From NCBI GenBank assembly GCA_963814875.1, contig CAWFFJ010000029.1, forward strand, positions 18,860-82,859: DNA of 64,000 nucleotides, written 5' to 3'. A model generated the notes under the pieces. That model worked only from the letters and a program-made list of their open reading frames with translations, was not told the DNA's origin and did not search any database. The stretch is from CAVSIS01 sp963814875. Its GTDB lineage: Bacteria; Acidobacteriota; Thermoanaerobaculia; Thermoanaerobaculales; Sulfomarinibacteraceae. The translations under genes and the position numbers were made by a program. Of this stretch, positions 45,347-54,492 are shown piece by piece. The stretch's first letter is position 1. Every line of letters begins with the position of its first letter.

Positions 45347-46681
45347 ATGCGTTCGCTTCGCTGCTTCGCCGTTGTCGTAGCGTTGGTCGCGTGTCCCGCT
45401 CTCGCCTCAGAGCTCGCGCCGGCATCGACGCCGGCGCTGGAGGTCACCGCCCACATTCCCACCGATCCCCTGTTCGTCTGGGCTGTGAAGACCGAGTCGG
45501 CTGCCGCCGAGCTGGACGCAGTGCTCGGACTGCTGGCTGAGATGACACCGACCGAGGACGGCTTCGACGCCGAGGCGATTCTGGAGAAGATCGACGCCAA
45601 GCTCGGGGTGTCGCTTCGCAGCGACCTCCTCGCGCGCCTCGGTCCTGAGCTCGCGTTCGTGATCGACCTTCCGCCCTTCGACACGGTGGCTGGCCTGATG
45701 GCCAACCTGACGCCGGAGGCTCTCGACCGCGCTCTGGGCCGGGTCGGATTCGTGGCCCAGGTACGCGAGCCGGATGCGTTCGCGGCGGCATTGCGCACAG
45801 CACTGGAGACGTCCCACGCGGTTGTCACCGCCAACGAAGCGGGCTGGACCGCCGAGTTTCCCGACCCGGCTGCCAAGAAGGGTGAACCCAAGCCGGCGTT
45901 GCACTGGCGCATCGTCGACGGCTGGCTCGCGATGGGCATCGCCCCCTCATGGGCCTGGGAGGCTGTGCCGCAACGGCCCGCCGGCACCGATTTGAGAGCG
46001 GGCGCCGATTTCAAACGGGTCGCCGCGCACCTTGACCAACGGCCAATCTCGTTGCTGTACCTCAATCTGCCGAAGCTGGCTGCGATGTTGCGGGATTCGG
46101 GCTTCGTGCAGGGCATGGCGGCATCGAATCCAGAGAGCAAGGCGGCCCTCGACGTGTGGCTGAAGGGCGACCGGTTGGGCATCGGATGGGGCAGCACATC
46201 CCTCGCGGTGGACGGGGGCGTGCGCACCACCGGCTTCGGCCCCGAGCTGCTCAGCGGCAGGTACTTTGCGGGGATCGTCGCCGCGATCGCCATCCCCAAT
46301 CTGCTCAACGCCATCGACCGCGGCCGCACCAAGAGGACGATGGCGGACATGCGCTCCCTGGCGACCTCAATCGAGGCCTACGCCGTCGACAACAACCACT
46401 ACCCGCAGACCCAGGGATGGGCCACCGCGGAGGCGCTGGCCGCTGTCGTGGCGCCGACCTACATCAAGACGGTGCCCGCCGCCGACGCCTGGGAGCATCC
46501 CTTCAAAGTCTTCTCGAACGGCCAGGATTACGTGATCGTGAGCGCCGGTCCAAACGGGGTCGTGGACCACGACTGGACGCCCCCTATCGACGGTTCGATC
46601 GGCCCGCAGGCCACCGACGACATCGTCTTCACTGACGGGACGTTCCTGTCCGACATGGAGGAGGCGGAGCACCCCGAGTAG
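45347..46681 (+). CDS. Exported protein with a C-terminal type II pseudopilin-like domain
   Basis: A 444-residue protein. The ATG at 45347 follows GGAGG and opens a Sec signal (CFAVVVALVACPALA). The first 290 residues form a mixed alpha/beta domain resembling DUF3352-type proteins (tentative). At about residue 305 the sequence becomes GspG-like: a hydrophobic helix ending AGIVAAIAIPNLLNAIDRG, then TKRTMADMRSLATSIEAYAV and DNNHYPQT, the hallmarks of major pseudopilins. The usual leader-peptidase site (G-F-T-L-I-E) is missing, so the pilin domain is internal and cannot be processed normally. Fusion rather than read-through is shown by an unbroken frame. Confidence 0.72.
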   Translation: MRSLRCFAVVVALVACPALASELAPASTPALEVTAHIPTDPLFVWAVKTESAAAELDAVLGLLAEMTPTEDGFDAEAILEKIDAKLGVSLRSDLLARLGPELAFVIDLPPFDTVAGLMANLTPEALDRALGRVGFVAQVREPDAFAAALRTALETSHAVVTANEAGWTAEFPDPAAKKGEPKPALHWRIVDGWLAMGIAPSWAWEAVPQRPAGTDLRAGADFKRVAAHLDQRPISLLYLNLPKLAAMLRDSGFVQGMAASNPESKAALDVWLKGDRLGIGWGSTSLAVDGGVRTTGFGPELLSGRYFAGIVAAIAIPNLLNAIDRGRTKRTMADMRSLATSIEAYAVDNNHYPQTQGWATAEALAAVVAPTYIKTVPAADAWEHPFKVFSNGQDYVIVSAGPNGVVDHDWTPPIDGSIGPQATDDIVFTDGTFLSDMEEAEHPE

Positions 46682-46920
46682 CGCAGTGGTCGTGAACGTC
46701 CACCGCGGCATCGGCGTTCAGATTTACGCCTCGCTGCTCGACGCCCTCACCAGCGACGCTGCGACCCTCTGGCCCGTCCACTGACGGCGGACACACGAGG
46801 GCTCTGCCGGGTCCGCGACGGGCGATCTGTCGGGTCCGTGCACGAGATTGGCGCGATCGGGAATGCGCCGCGCGCCCCGGGAGCCCATCGTGGACTCACG
46901 ACCGTTGAAGGAGGTCCGCC

Positions 46921-47789
46921 ATGGGTTCGCCGCATCGTCACCTGTCCGCCACCGTCCGTTGGATCGTTCCCACCGTCGCCCTCGCCGCTCTGATCTCGCT
47001 TGCCTCGCCGTGCTCGGCCCAGCTCAACCAGCCGCTGCACGACGACGGCTGGATCCTCGCCGCCGTCCACGCGCCGGGTCTGCACGGCTCGATCTGGCGC
47101 ACCGACCTCTGGATCTACGTAGACACGGACTCCGGAGGCGGGTTCAACCTGCGCTTCTGCCGCTCGGGCGAGGACGGAAGCGAGGCGCAGTACTTCCTCT
47201 TCGAGATGCTCGGGGGCCAGCGGGTGCTCTACTTAGAGGACGTGGTCGACCGGTTCCTCGGCGTCGGCGACGGCGCGTGGCTCGGCGCCATCCACTACAT
47301 GAGCTCGCCGAATGTGCAGGTGTGGGCGAGGGTGTACTCGATCTCGGCCGACGGCTCGGCGTCGTACGGGCAGCTCATCGAAGGGATCCCGACCTCCGAC
47401 GCGTCGCCGGCCCCCCCGTCAACTCGAGCACCAAGGACTACCAGTGGATGGTTGCGGCACGCCACACCACCGACGGGCGCTACCGCGTCAACGTGGGCGT
47501 GGTCAACCCGTCCGCTACCGCCGGACGGTTCTACGTCGAAATGTTCACAGGCGACGCTGCCGATCGCGAAGAGACGATCGGGCCAATCGTGGTGCCCGCT
47601 CACTCGATGGTCCAGACCAGCGACGCCTTTTCCGCCGTAGACGGCGGCAACTGGTCGGACAAGATCATCCGCGTCGCGCCGTCCACCGAGGGAACCACCG
47701 CGTTCGCCTACCTCTCGGTGGTCGACAACGCCACCAACGACGCCTACTTCGTCCGCGGCATCAAGCTGTTGTCGTATCCCGAGCCGTGA
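46921..47789 (+). CDS. Exported repeat-domain protein related to the giant SBBP protein (one frameshift)
   Basis: The ATG at 46921 follows GGAGG. A Sec signal (IVPTVALAALISLASPCSA) leads into a domain that shares landmarks with the C-terminal repeats of the 39879-43943 protein: WILAAVHAPGLHGSIWRTDL, then a V-W-A-R-V-Y-S strand, SYGQLIEGIP and ASTDN-like end AYLSVVDNATNDA. A run of seven C near 47411 shifts the frame; with the shift corrected the domain is complete, about 289 residues. The indel is probably an error. The function is unknown; surface exposure is inferred. Confidence 0.65.
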
Positions 47790-47805
47790 TTCGTCGCGGC
47801 ACACA

Positions 47806-47942
47806 GAGCATCTGCAACGCCGCCGTCGATCTTCTCGACCTGCCGGCCCTTAGCGCGGTCCCAGACCCCGGTGAACCGCTCCCCTGTTTCCTTCGTGACC
47901 ACTCCCCAGTAGAGGTAGCGGCCGTTCGCGGTCCAGTGGGGA
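47806..47942 (-). pseudogene. Relic of a beta-propeller protein C-terminus
   Basis: Reading the minus strand gives FPHWTANGRYLYWGVVTK then ETGERFTGVWDRAKGRQVEK, like a blade of a PD40/WD40-type propeller (P-x-W-x-x-D/N-G-R-Y-L-Y). A stop codon precedes it and no start is visible. It is an isolated fragment between two forward genes. Confidence is limited by its length. Confidence 0.45.
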
Positions 47943-48008
47943 AACTAACCGCCGCGCGTATGCGCAAGCTCTCCAGGCGTCTGCCATCGAGTGCTCCGCG
48001 CTGACAGA

Positions 48009-48041
48009 CATCTCGGCACCCTCGCGACGTGACGTGGTGAG
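48009..48041. repeat. Dispersed 33-bp repeat, copy 2
   Basis: Matches 17864-17896 at 29 of 33 bases. It lies in the 357-base gap 47790-48146, beside the propeller relic, and nothing else was recognised in that gap. Confidence 0.55.
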
Positions 48042-48146
48042 AAATGCAGGCCAGGCCTCGGCACTCGTTGCGGAACGGCGTGACTGCCACGTTGCCTGGG
48101 CCCCCTGATAGGCTTCTCGTGGTTCAGCCGAAAAGGGGGCTGCGCG

Positions 48147-48629
48147 ATGGAGAACACCCGCACCACCACATGGGACGACCCGAGTGAGCTCGGTCGCCTG
48201 GCGCGCGAGCTGTCCGGCCTCGAGTACATGCGCCACCTGATCGAGAAGCAGCGGCGGGTCCCGATCGGCGAGACCCTGGGCTTCCGCCTGGTGGAGGTCG
48301 ACGAGGGGCTGGCGGTCTTCGAGGCCGAGGCAGGGCCCTGGGCCTACAACCCCATCGGCTCGGTCCATGGCGGCTGGTACGCGGCGGTGCTGGACGCGCC
48401 GCTTGGGGTGGCGCTCCACACGCTTCTACCCCGCGGCGTCGGCTACACCACCCTCGAGCTCAAGGTCAACCTTCTGCGGGCGGTGAAGCCCGACACCGGC
48501 GTGTTGCGGGCGGTAGGCAAGGTCGTCCACCGCGGCCGGCGCACCGCGGTCACCGAGGCGCAGCTGGAGGACGCGGAGGGGCGCCTCTACGCCAACGCCA
48601 CTTCGACCTGCCTGATCATCGAGGGCTAA
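48147..48629 (+). CDS. PaaI-type hotdog-fold thioesterase
   Basis: A 160-residue single hotdog domain with the signature NPIGSVHGGWYAAVLDA, where the active-site His-Gly-Gly follows the Asn/Asp position, and the later strand GYTTLELKVNLLRAV. The enzyme should hydrolyse an acyl- or aryl-CoA thioester; the acyl group is unknown. The ATG at 48147 follows GGGGG. It converges on the beta-lactamase-fold gene. Confidence 0.87.
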   Translation: MENTRTTTWDDPSELGRLARELSGLEYMRHLIEKQRRVPIGETLGFRLVEVDEGLAVFEAEAGPWAYNPIGSVHGGWYAAVLDAPLGVALHTLLPRGVGYTTLELKVNLLRAVKPDTGVLRAVGKVVHRGRRTAVTEAQLEDAEGRLYANATSTCLIIEG

Positions 48630-48658
48630 GGTGCCGGCAGCTCGCCGGCACGTCGGCG

Positions 48659-49919
48659 TCACCGAACCGCGCTATTCGCAACTGTTCGAGCTTGGCCACC
48701 GCATTCGCGTTGGTCGGGATCGAGCTCCAGCGAGCGCCGGTAGCTGGCGATCGCCCGTGCCCGGTCACCGGCCGTCATGAAGGCCTCGCCGAGGCTGTCG
48801 TAGGGGTTCGCCGACTTGGGATACGCCTCGACGTTCAGTTTGAAGACGGCGATCGCCTCCGCGATCATGTTGCGCCGCAGGAGCTGGTAGCCGAGGGTGT
48901 TGAGCTGGTTCACCGCGAAGTCCCAGCTTCCGGGCTCGGAGGCGGTCAGCCGCCGGTAGGTCGCGACGGCCGCCTCGACGCCGTCGCTCATCAGGGTCTC
49001 CGTGACCGGGGCGCAGATCGACTGCCGCTGGACGCCCGTTCAGGCTCGCCCAGATCTGGCCGCTCCAGTCGGCGAAGGACAGGCCCTCGTCGGCGCGCTC
49101 CCATGCCGCCCAGGGTGCCAGCGGGTTGCGCGCCAGGACATCCTCGAAGGACCGCCCGACCGCCATCTCGCCGCGCACCGCCGCAATGGTGCCCTCGACC
49201 ATCGCAATGTAGCCGCGCAGGTCGCCGGCGCGCAGCGTGTCGCCGTGGCCCGGTACCAGGAGAGTCTCCGGCGGCAGCGTCCGCACCAGCTCCTGCAGGA
49301 TCGAGACGAGGTGCTGCGCGTCGCCTCCGCGCCCCGGATCTGCGTCGGGGAAGGTGCCCGTGAGCACGAGGTCTCCCACTGCGGCGACCCCGCTGCCCGT
49401 GAAGTAGACCACCATGTCTGCCGCTGTGTGCCCGCCCGGCATCGGCAGCAGCCGGATGTCCTCGCCGTTGAAGTGCAGGGTCGTCGCCTCGGTGACCGCG
49501 AGTACCGGCGAGCCGATGCTCTGCACCGCCGGCAGGGCGAAGTACGTCCCCGCCCGGCGCCGAGCCTCGGCATGGGCGATCACCAAGGCTTCAGGTCCGA
49601 GGACGGCGTTGCCGCCCACATGATCCGAGTCTGCGTGCGTATTCACGATCACCTGGGCAGACCCGCCACCGAGAGCCTCGACGGCCTCGAGAGCGCCGGC
49701 AGCGGTCTCGGCATAGCCGGTGTCCACGACCAGGGTCCCGTCCTCCCCCACCGAGGCCAGCATGTTGACGGAGCCGTTGAGAACCACGATCTCGTGGACC
49801 GAGCCCGCCATGAGCCGGGTGACCACCGCCGGCGTTTCGGCGTCATCCTGAGAGACGACCGCTCCGGCACCAACCAGCAGCAGCGCACCAGCCACCCAGG
49901 GGCTCATCACCTCGCGCAT
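48659..49919 (-). CDS. Exported metallo-beta-lactamase-fold enzyme with TPR tail (two frameshifts)
   Basis: The ATG at 49919 (GGAGG, 6-base spacing) opens a Sec signal (WVAGALLLVGAGAVVS). The catalytic domain has NTHADSDHVGG, in which the second His of the classical HxHxDH is Asp, then GGHTAADMVVYF, GDLVLTG and VPGHGD. Near 49010 the frame shifts and continues as TETLMSDGVEAAVATYRRL, a TPR tail with AYPKSANPYDSLGEAF. Another C-run shift near 48730 restores NANAVAKLEQL. The true stop may then be near 48616, overlapping the thioesterase gene in antisense. Substrate unknown. Confidence 0.75.
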
Positions 49920-50138
49920 GAACAACCTCCCCGGCACACCGCAGCGAATATCCATGGACACCGCTGCGAGTCGCAGAACCGTTGCTTCTGCTACGTGCCT
50001 TGACGAAGGAGGTTTCTGTCTGGTGATTCCTTCGAAACAGCTCCACCCAACCAACTTTCTCGGATGGCGGTCTGCAGCTCGTCTGCGCCGGCCATCGGCC
50101 TGATGCTGAAGCTTCGTTCCATCTTGCTGCCGATCGGA

Positions 50139-50745
50139 GCGACGGGGGAATCGCGACCTGCGACCTGCCGTTGCCAGGCATGAGCGACAGCGCCGCGCGC
50201 CTGCGATCGCGGTCGTGCAACTTCCGACAGGAAGCCCCGGCTTCGTCCCCGAGCAAGGCGTCGCTCCACTCGGCCACCCAGGAGGAGGAGCCCCGACCAT
50301 GAGCAGCTCTCCGCCGCGCCTCGCCTCACCCACCGAGGGTCCCGCCGTCGCCGTGCTGATCCGCGCGGCGGTCGGGCTCATCTTCTTCACCCAGGGCATC
50401 CTCAAGTTCACCAACGCCAAGATGGGCGTCGAGCGCTTCACTCACATCGGCTTCCCCTGGCCAGGTTTCACCGCGCACTTCGTGGGTTCCTTCGAGATCG
50501 TGTGCGGGCTGCTGGTGCTGGTCGGACTGATGACGCGCCTCGCGACGGTGCCGCTCCTGATCGTGATCGCAACCGCCATCGTCACCACCAAGCTGCCGCA
50601 GCTGACACGCGCCGGCCAGGGTTTCTGGTTCATGGTGAGTGACGGCAGGACCGACTTCGCGATGCTGTGCTCGCTCCTCTTCCTGCTCGCGGCGGGGCCC
50701 GGCCGCTGGTCGCTCGATGCCCGCCGGCGGCGCCCCGATGGCTGA
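50139..50745 (+). repeat. Segmental duplication, copy 1 (leader plus DoxX)
   Basis: About 160 bases of leader (starting GCGACGGGGGAATCGCGACC) and the DoxX gene match 57441-58044 over their full length. Leader and coding DNA are both strongly conserved, so the unit was copied whole and recently. The flanking genes differ: an outer-membrane protein here, a kinase there. Confidence 0.8.
50299..50745 (+). CDS. DoxX-family membrane protein, copy 1
   Basis: A 148-residue protein with four membrane helices and the family start VLIRAAVGLIFFTQGILKF, then WPGFTAHFVGSFEIVCGLLV. DoxX-type proteins relate to thiosulfate:quinone oxidoreductase and other membrane redox partners, but this subgroup is of unknown role. 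The ATG follows GGAGGAG. It overlaps the outer-membrane gene by 8 bases, so the two are coupled. Closely similar to the copy at 57598-58044. Confidence 0.87.
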   Translation: MSSSPPRLASPTEGPAVAVLIRAAVGLIFFTQGILKFTNAKMGVERFTHIGFPWPGFTAHFVGSFEIVCGLLVLVGLMTRLATVPLLIVIATAIVTTKLPQLTRAGQGFWFMVSDGRTDFAMLCSLLFLLAAGPGRWSLDARRRRPDG

Positions 50746-51607
50746 CCTGGAAGGCCGCGGCAGGGGCCCGGGGCCTCTCCCCCCGCGCCGCGGCGTGACG
50801 GGCAGGGCGAACACTCTTGTGGTGCTGGCTTTCGCATGCTCCACTGTCCTGTGCCGTCCCGCCGTTGCCGGGCCTCCGTTCCTCACTGACGACCCCGTCC
50901 CCGTCGACCTTCACCATTGGGAGGCCTACGCCTTCTCCACCTTCGACCGGGCGCCGGACTGGACCGACGGCGTTGGCCCCGCGTTGGAGTTCAATCTCGG
51001 TGCCGCGCCCCAGCTTCAGCTCCACCTCGTGGTGCCCTGGGCGTGGGGCCGACCGCAGGGGGCCGCGCACTCGTCGGGGTTGGGAGACATCGAGGCCGGT
51101 GTCAAGCTGCGGCTGCTGGACGAGTCGGCGACGCGCCCGCAGATCGGCATCTTCCCGATGGTCGAGCTGCCCACCGGAGACGGTTCGCGTGGTCTCGGTA
51201 ACGGTCACGTCTGGTTCCGCGTCCCGCTCTGGATCCAGAAGAGCTGGGGCCCGTGGACCACCTACGGCGGCGACGGCCTGGTCGTCAATCCGAACGCCGA
51301 CGAGCGCACTCACGGCTTCGCGGGCTGGCTGCTGCAGCGTGACCTGGCCCCCCGGCTGATGCTCGGCGGAGAGCTCTTCTGGGAAGGCGCCCCCACCAGG
51401 GAGGGTCGCGATTCGACGATCGCAGACCTGGGTGGGAGCCTCAACTTCACGCCGGGCTTCAGCCTCCTGTTCAGCGCGGGCCGCGCGGTTGCCGGCGAGC
51501 GTCACACTGTCGCCTACCTGGGCCTGTACTGGACATGGGGATCAGACCCGGCACGACGTGGTCTTGCTTCTGCGCGTCGCTTTGGGGCGAGTCTCCCTCC
51601 TGGCTGA
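50738..51607 (+). CDS. Outer-membrane beta-barrel transporter-like protein
   Basis: A 289-residue protein. A Sec signal (VVLAFACSTVLCRPAVA) is followed by PPFLTDDPVPVDLHHWE, the usual N-terminal motif of a family of predicted barrel transporters, and by alternating beta-strands (LQLHLVVPWAWGRPQG, HVWFRVPLWIQKSWG, LGGSLNFTPGFSLLFSAG). The final strand LGLYWTWG is barrel-like, but about 20 further residues follow; a small indel might have removed the normal stop. It overlaps the DoxX gene. Substrate unknown. Confidence 0.75.
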   Translation: MADLEGRGRGPGPLPPRRGVTGRANTLVVLAFACSTVLCRPAVAGPPFLTDDPVPVDLHHWEAYAFSTFDRAPDWTDGVGPALEFNLGAAPQLQLHLVVPWAWGRPQGAAHSSGLGDIEAGVKLRLLDESATRPQIGIFPMVELPTGDGSRGLGNGHVWFRVPLWIQKSWGPWTTYGGDGLVVNPNADERTHGFAGWLLQRDLAPRLMLGGELFWEGAPTREGRDSTIADLGGSLNFTPGFSLLFSAGRAVAGERHTVAYLGLYWTWGSDPARRGLASARRFGASLPPG

Positions 51608-51710
51608 CTTCAGTGCCTCTGCAAGAAGTCAGGAGGTGTTGACAGAGAACCACCTTCCCGACTTCTTCGAACCCGACACGGTTACGTTTAACTACCTCCA
51701 CCCCAAGCTT

Positions 51711-51750
51711 AAACGTGCCAGGCGTGCGCCAGGCCAAGCCTGGCACGTTT
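51711..51750. repeat. REP-like palindrome with GTGCCAGG core, copy A
   Basis: Perfect 12-bp arms AAACGTGCCAGG (51711-51722) and CCTGGCACGTTT (51739-51750) around a 16-base loop. The arm ends with A/T runs, so it could terminate transcription from either side. Its core recurs at 58082-58162 and 61061-61119. Confidence 0.6.
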
Positions 51751-52036
51751 ACCGTTTACGAGCTCTCGTCGCATGCACTCGTCGAACCCCGTCCTGACGG
51801 ACGTCCGGCACGCGCCGGCCGACGAGGCGGCGATTGCGCAGCCACCGCACGGGTGACGGCTGCCCGATCCCGTCGATGGAGGTGAAGTCGGTGTCGAGCT
51901 GGTCGTCGCCGTCGAGATCGATGGCGAAGGTGTCGTGGAAGAGCTGGTACACCGGCGTCGTGTAGTCCGCCTCGCGGCCCCGCTGAGCATGGATCAGGGC
52001 GACGAAACCTCCTCGAGCGCAGTGCGTATCCTGCAT
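51749..52036 (-). pseudogene. Gene remnant with Asp-rich segment
   Basis: Starting at an ATG at 52036 the minus strand encodes GGFVALIHAQRGREADYTTP then VYQLFHDTFAIDLDGDDQLD and SIDGIGQPSPVRW, which looks like real coding sequence with codon bias like the neighbours. The C-terminal 20 residues become Arg-rich, as after a frameshift near 51800. No family was recognised and no ribosome-binding site is clear. It is probably a broken gene or an isolated fragment. Confidence 0.4.
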
Positions 52037-52083
52037 CGCGGATTGCCGGGCGTGTCACAGTACCGCCCAAAAAGGGAGGACGT

Positions 52084-52623
52084 GTGGATCGAAAAGAGTT
52101 CCTGAAGACCGCGTGTGGGCTTGGTGTATGTGGCTGCGCATTGAGTCTCCTCGGCACGCCCGAGCTGTTGCATGCCCAGGACACGGCACCACCGGAGGAC
52201 CAGCGGCTCGCGTTCGCCCGGTATCAGGTGGCCAACATGGTCGGCTTCATGGCCACCGACACGACGGCAGGAGCCTGTACGGGGATCCTCGAGAAGACCG
52301 GCCGGGAGTGCGCCAAGTTGGGCCAGCTTCAGGCGAAGTTCAAGGGCGATCCCGAGGGGTATTTTGTTGCGATCAAGAAGAGCTGGGGCACTGATGCCTC
52401 GTGGGACAAAGAGAAGGGCATCATCACCATCGTCGTGGCTGAAGGCACGTGCGACTGCCCCATGGTTGACAGCAAGCGAACACCTGCAGTCTGGTGCAAC
52501 TGCTCCGTGGGATACCAGAAGCAGTCATTCGAGACCATCTTCGGAAAACCGGTCAACGTATCTCTCAAGGAGTCGAAGCTCAGTGGCAGCAAACGCTGCG
52601 TCTTCGAGGTCACTCTGACGTAG
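52084..52623 (+). CDS. Exported Cys-rich protein of unknown function
   Basis: A 179-residue protein starting at a GTG at 52084 (GGGAGG upstream). The N-terminus DRKEFLKTACGLGVCGCALS resembles a Tat signal with an Arg-Lys in place of the twin Arg. The C-terminal half has Cys in CDCP and WCNCSVGYQKQSFE, then a terminal KLSGSKRCVFEVTL strand. That pattern recalls ATC-hydrolase-like and 4-vinyl-reductase-like small domains, where the final Cys-x-F strand is conserved, but the match is too short for certainty. It is a single gene. Confidence 0.6.
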   Translation: MDRKEFLKTACGLGVCGCALSLLGTPELLHAQDTAPPEDQRLAFARYQVANMVGFMATDTTAGACTGILEKTGRECAKLGQLQAKFKGDPEGYFVAIKKSWGTDASWDKEKGIITIVVAEGTCDCPMVDSKRTPAVWCNCSVGYQKQSFETIFGKPVNVSLKESKLSGSKRCVFEVTLT

Positions 52624-52809
52624 CCCATGCAGGTCGTCACTGGCCGTCCATGACGGCTGACATCGGCTCCTGGTCCGCCACTCTCGACAGTCCTTCGGTG
52701 CCGAGCTTGAAGAGGTTGGGAACTGCAGTGTGGCGCCCGACTTCCCAAGATCTTTGAGCCTGGTACCTGTCGAGCCGAACCCGGCTGCGTTGCGCCCCGT
52801 ACGGCTGGC

Positions 52810-53898
52810 TCACTCTGGTCCGACTCGACGCTCGCCTCTCGACCGGCGTGGAGACCGCCGCGCGAGCGCCAGCGTGTCGCTGAGCGCAGAGTACGCCGGC
52901 TTCGGGTCGTAGGACTTGTCGAAGATCAGGCCAGCTTCATCGGGGTGCCCAGTGAAGCCGGGGAGCCACGAGTACTTGTCGGTGAAGCCCCAGGTGAGCA
53001 GGGCGCGACAGACACCGTGTGAGGCGAGACACACCTCCAGCACGTCGCGGTATCGGCTCGCCTGCTGGTCGAGTCGTCCCTGCAGATCCCCGGCGCTGTC
53101 CTCGATGCGCACGTCCATCTCGGTGATGTGGACCTGGAGGCCGAGCGCTCCGAAGCGCGCGATGTTGGCGGCGAGGGACTCCGGGGACAACCACCAGGCG
53201 ATGCTCGTGTGCATCTGCAGGCCGACGCCGTTGATCGGCACGCCGCGTTGGATCATGCCCTGCACCAACGCGTAGACAGCGTCCGATCGCGGTCCGGGCA
53301 GCTCGTTGCCGTAGTCGTTGTAGAAGAGCAGCGCGTCGGGATCCGCCTCGTGGGCCCAGCGGAAGGCCATGTCGATGTAATCCGGGCCGATGCTCTGATA
53401 CCAGATCGAGTTGGTGCGCAGGGCGTTGTCGTCGCCCAGCGCCTCATTGACCACGTCCCACGCCATCACCTGGCCACGGTAGCGCCCGACCACGGCGAAG
53501 ATGTGGTCGTGGAGGATCTGCACCATCTCGTCGTACGTGAACGATCCATTGGTGAGCCAGGAGGGGAGCTGGTTGTGCCACACCAGGGTGTGACCCCGGA
53601 CGCGCATCCCATTGGCCTGGGCGAAGGCCACGATCGCGTCCGCGTCGTTCCAGAAGAACGTCGTCCGGCTCGGCCGCAGCGGGCCCATCTTCATCGCGTT
53701 CTCCGCGACGACGATGTTGAACTCCCGGGCGGCCACGGTCCCGTAGATCGACTCATTCCTCAGCGGGTCTGCGGCGAGAGCCGTTCCGATCGCGAGGCCT
53801 ACGCGATCGGCATTCGCCCGGAGGCTCTGTCCGCTGGCCATGACCGAGCTGCCCAGCACGAGAACGGTCGCGACGATGCGTGGTCCTTTTCCTGTCAT
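52810..53898 (-). CDS. Secreted endo-1,4-beta-xylanase, glycoside hydrolase family 10
   Basis: Cleaves xylan backbones. The 362-residue protein has a signal peptide (IVATVLVLGSSVMASG) and a complete GH10 barrel: general acid/base Glu152 in WDVVNEAL, nucleophile Glu260 in HITEMDVR, with GHTLVWHNQLP upstream and LLTWGFTDKYSWLP downstream. No carbohydrate-binding module is attached. The ATG at 53898 (GGGGGAG upstream) is preferred to the GTG/ATG 27 bases up. No other xylan genes are adjacent. Confidence 0.93.
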   Translation of the reverse strand: MTGKGPRIVATVLVLGSSVMASGQSLRANADRVGLAIGTALAADPLRNESIYGTVAAREFNIVVAENAMKMGPLRPSRTTFFWNDADAIVAFAQANGMRVRGHTLVWHNQLPSWLTNGSFTYDEMVQILHDHIFAVVGRYRGQVMAWDVVNEALGDDNALRTNSIWYQSIGPDYIDMAFRWAHEADPDALLFYNDYGNELPGPRSDAVYALVQGMIQRGVPINGVGLQMHTSIAWWLSPESLAANIARFGALGLQVHITEMDVRIEDSAGDLQGRLDQQASRYRDVLEVCLASHGVCRALLTWGFTDKYSWLPGFTGHPDEAGLIFDKSYDPKPAYSALSDTLALARRSPRRSRGERRVGPE

Positions 53899-54492
53899 GA
53901 CTCCCCCAACGTTGCTGGCCCGCACTGTTCACCAGATTTCTGGATTGAGCGATCATAGCACCGGATCAGGAACTGTTACGCAGAGTCAATCCGACGCTGG
54001 ACTCACGTCCTACGACCCCTGCCATGGACTCATCCCAGGATGCTGGCCTGATCACGGGCTCTCGAGTGAGGGCTCCATCACAGGCGCAGATGACAGCCGC
54101 GGCGGGCCGCCTCTTGGCACGAGAAGGACAGCGTGGCGGGTCACGGAGCACCGGCGAGGGAAGCCGCACCGGGGCGGTCGCCAACATCGGGTTCGTTGCG
54201 TTCCGAGAGTCCAGACCGGAAGGACGAATCACTCAGAAGCGAATCTCGGATCGGGGAATTCGGAATGGTCGAGGCGGTTGTAAAGAGTTGACAAACGGTA
54301 GAGTTGGGAATGCGGAATGAGGAAAATGCCCAGGGCGGGTCCGCATTCAAAAGCCGACAGTCGCCAGCCTATTGGATGCTCTCTCCCAGCAGATGGCTCG
54401 GTTTCTACAGGACTCCGGCCCCGCTCGGTGCCGGCGGGGGTTCCGATGCGGACTGGGACATTCGGCTAGTGGACTAGGAAACGGCAACAACG
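53899..54492. other. Long gap between the xylanase and a kinase gene
   Basis: No convincing gene. It contains GGAATTCGGAATGG and GGGAATGCGGAATGAGG (a degenerate direct repeat near 54256-54324) and a TTGACA at about 54288 without a good -10. The divergent promoters of the xylanase and kinase genes must lie here. Confidence 0.4.
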
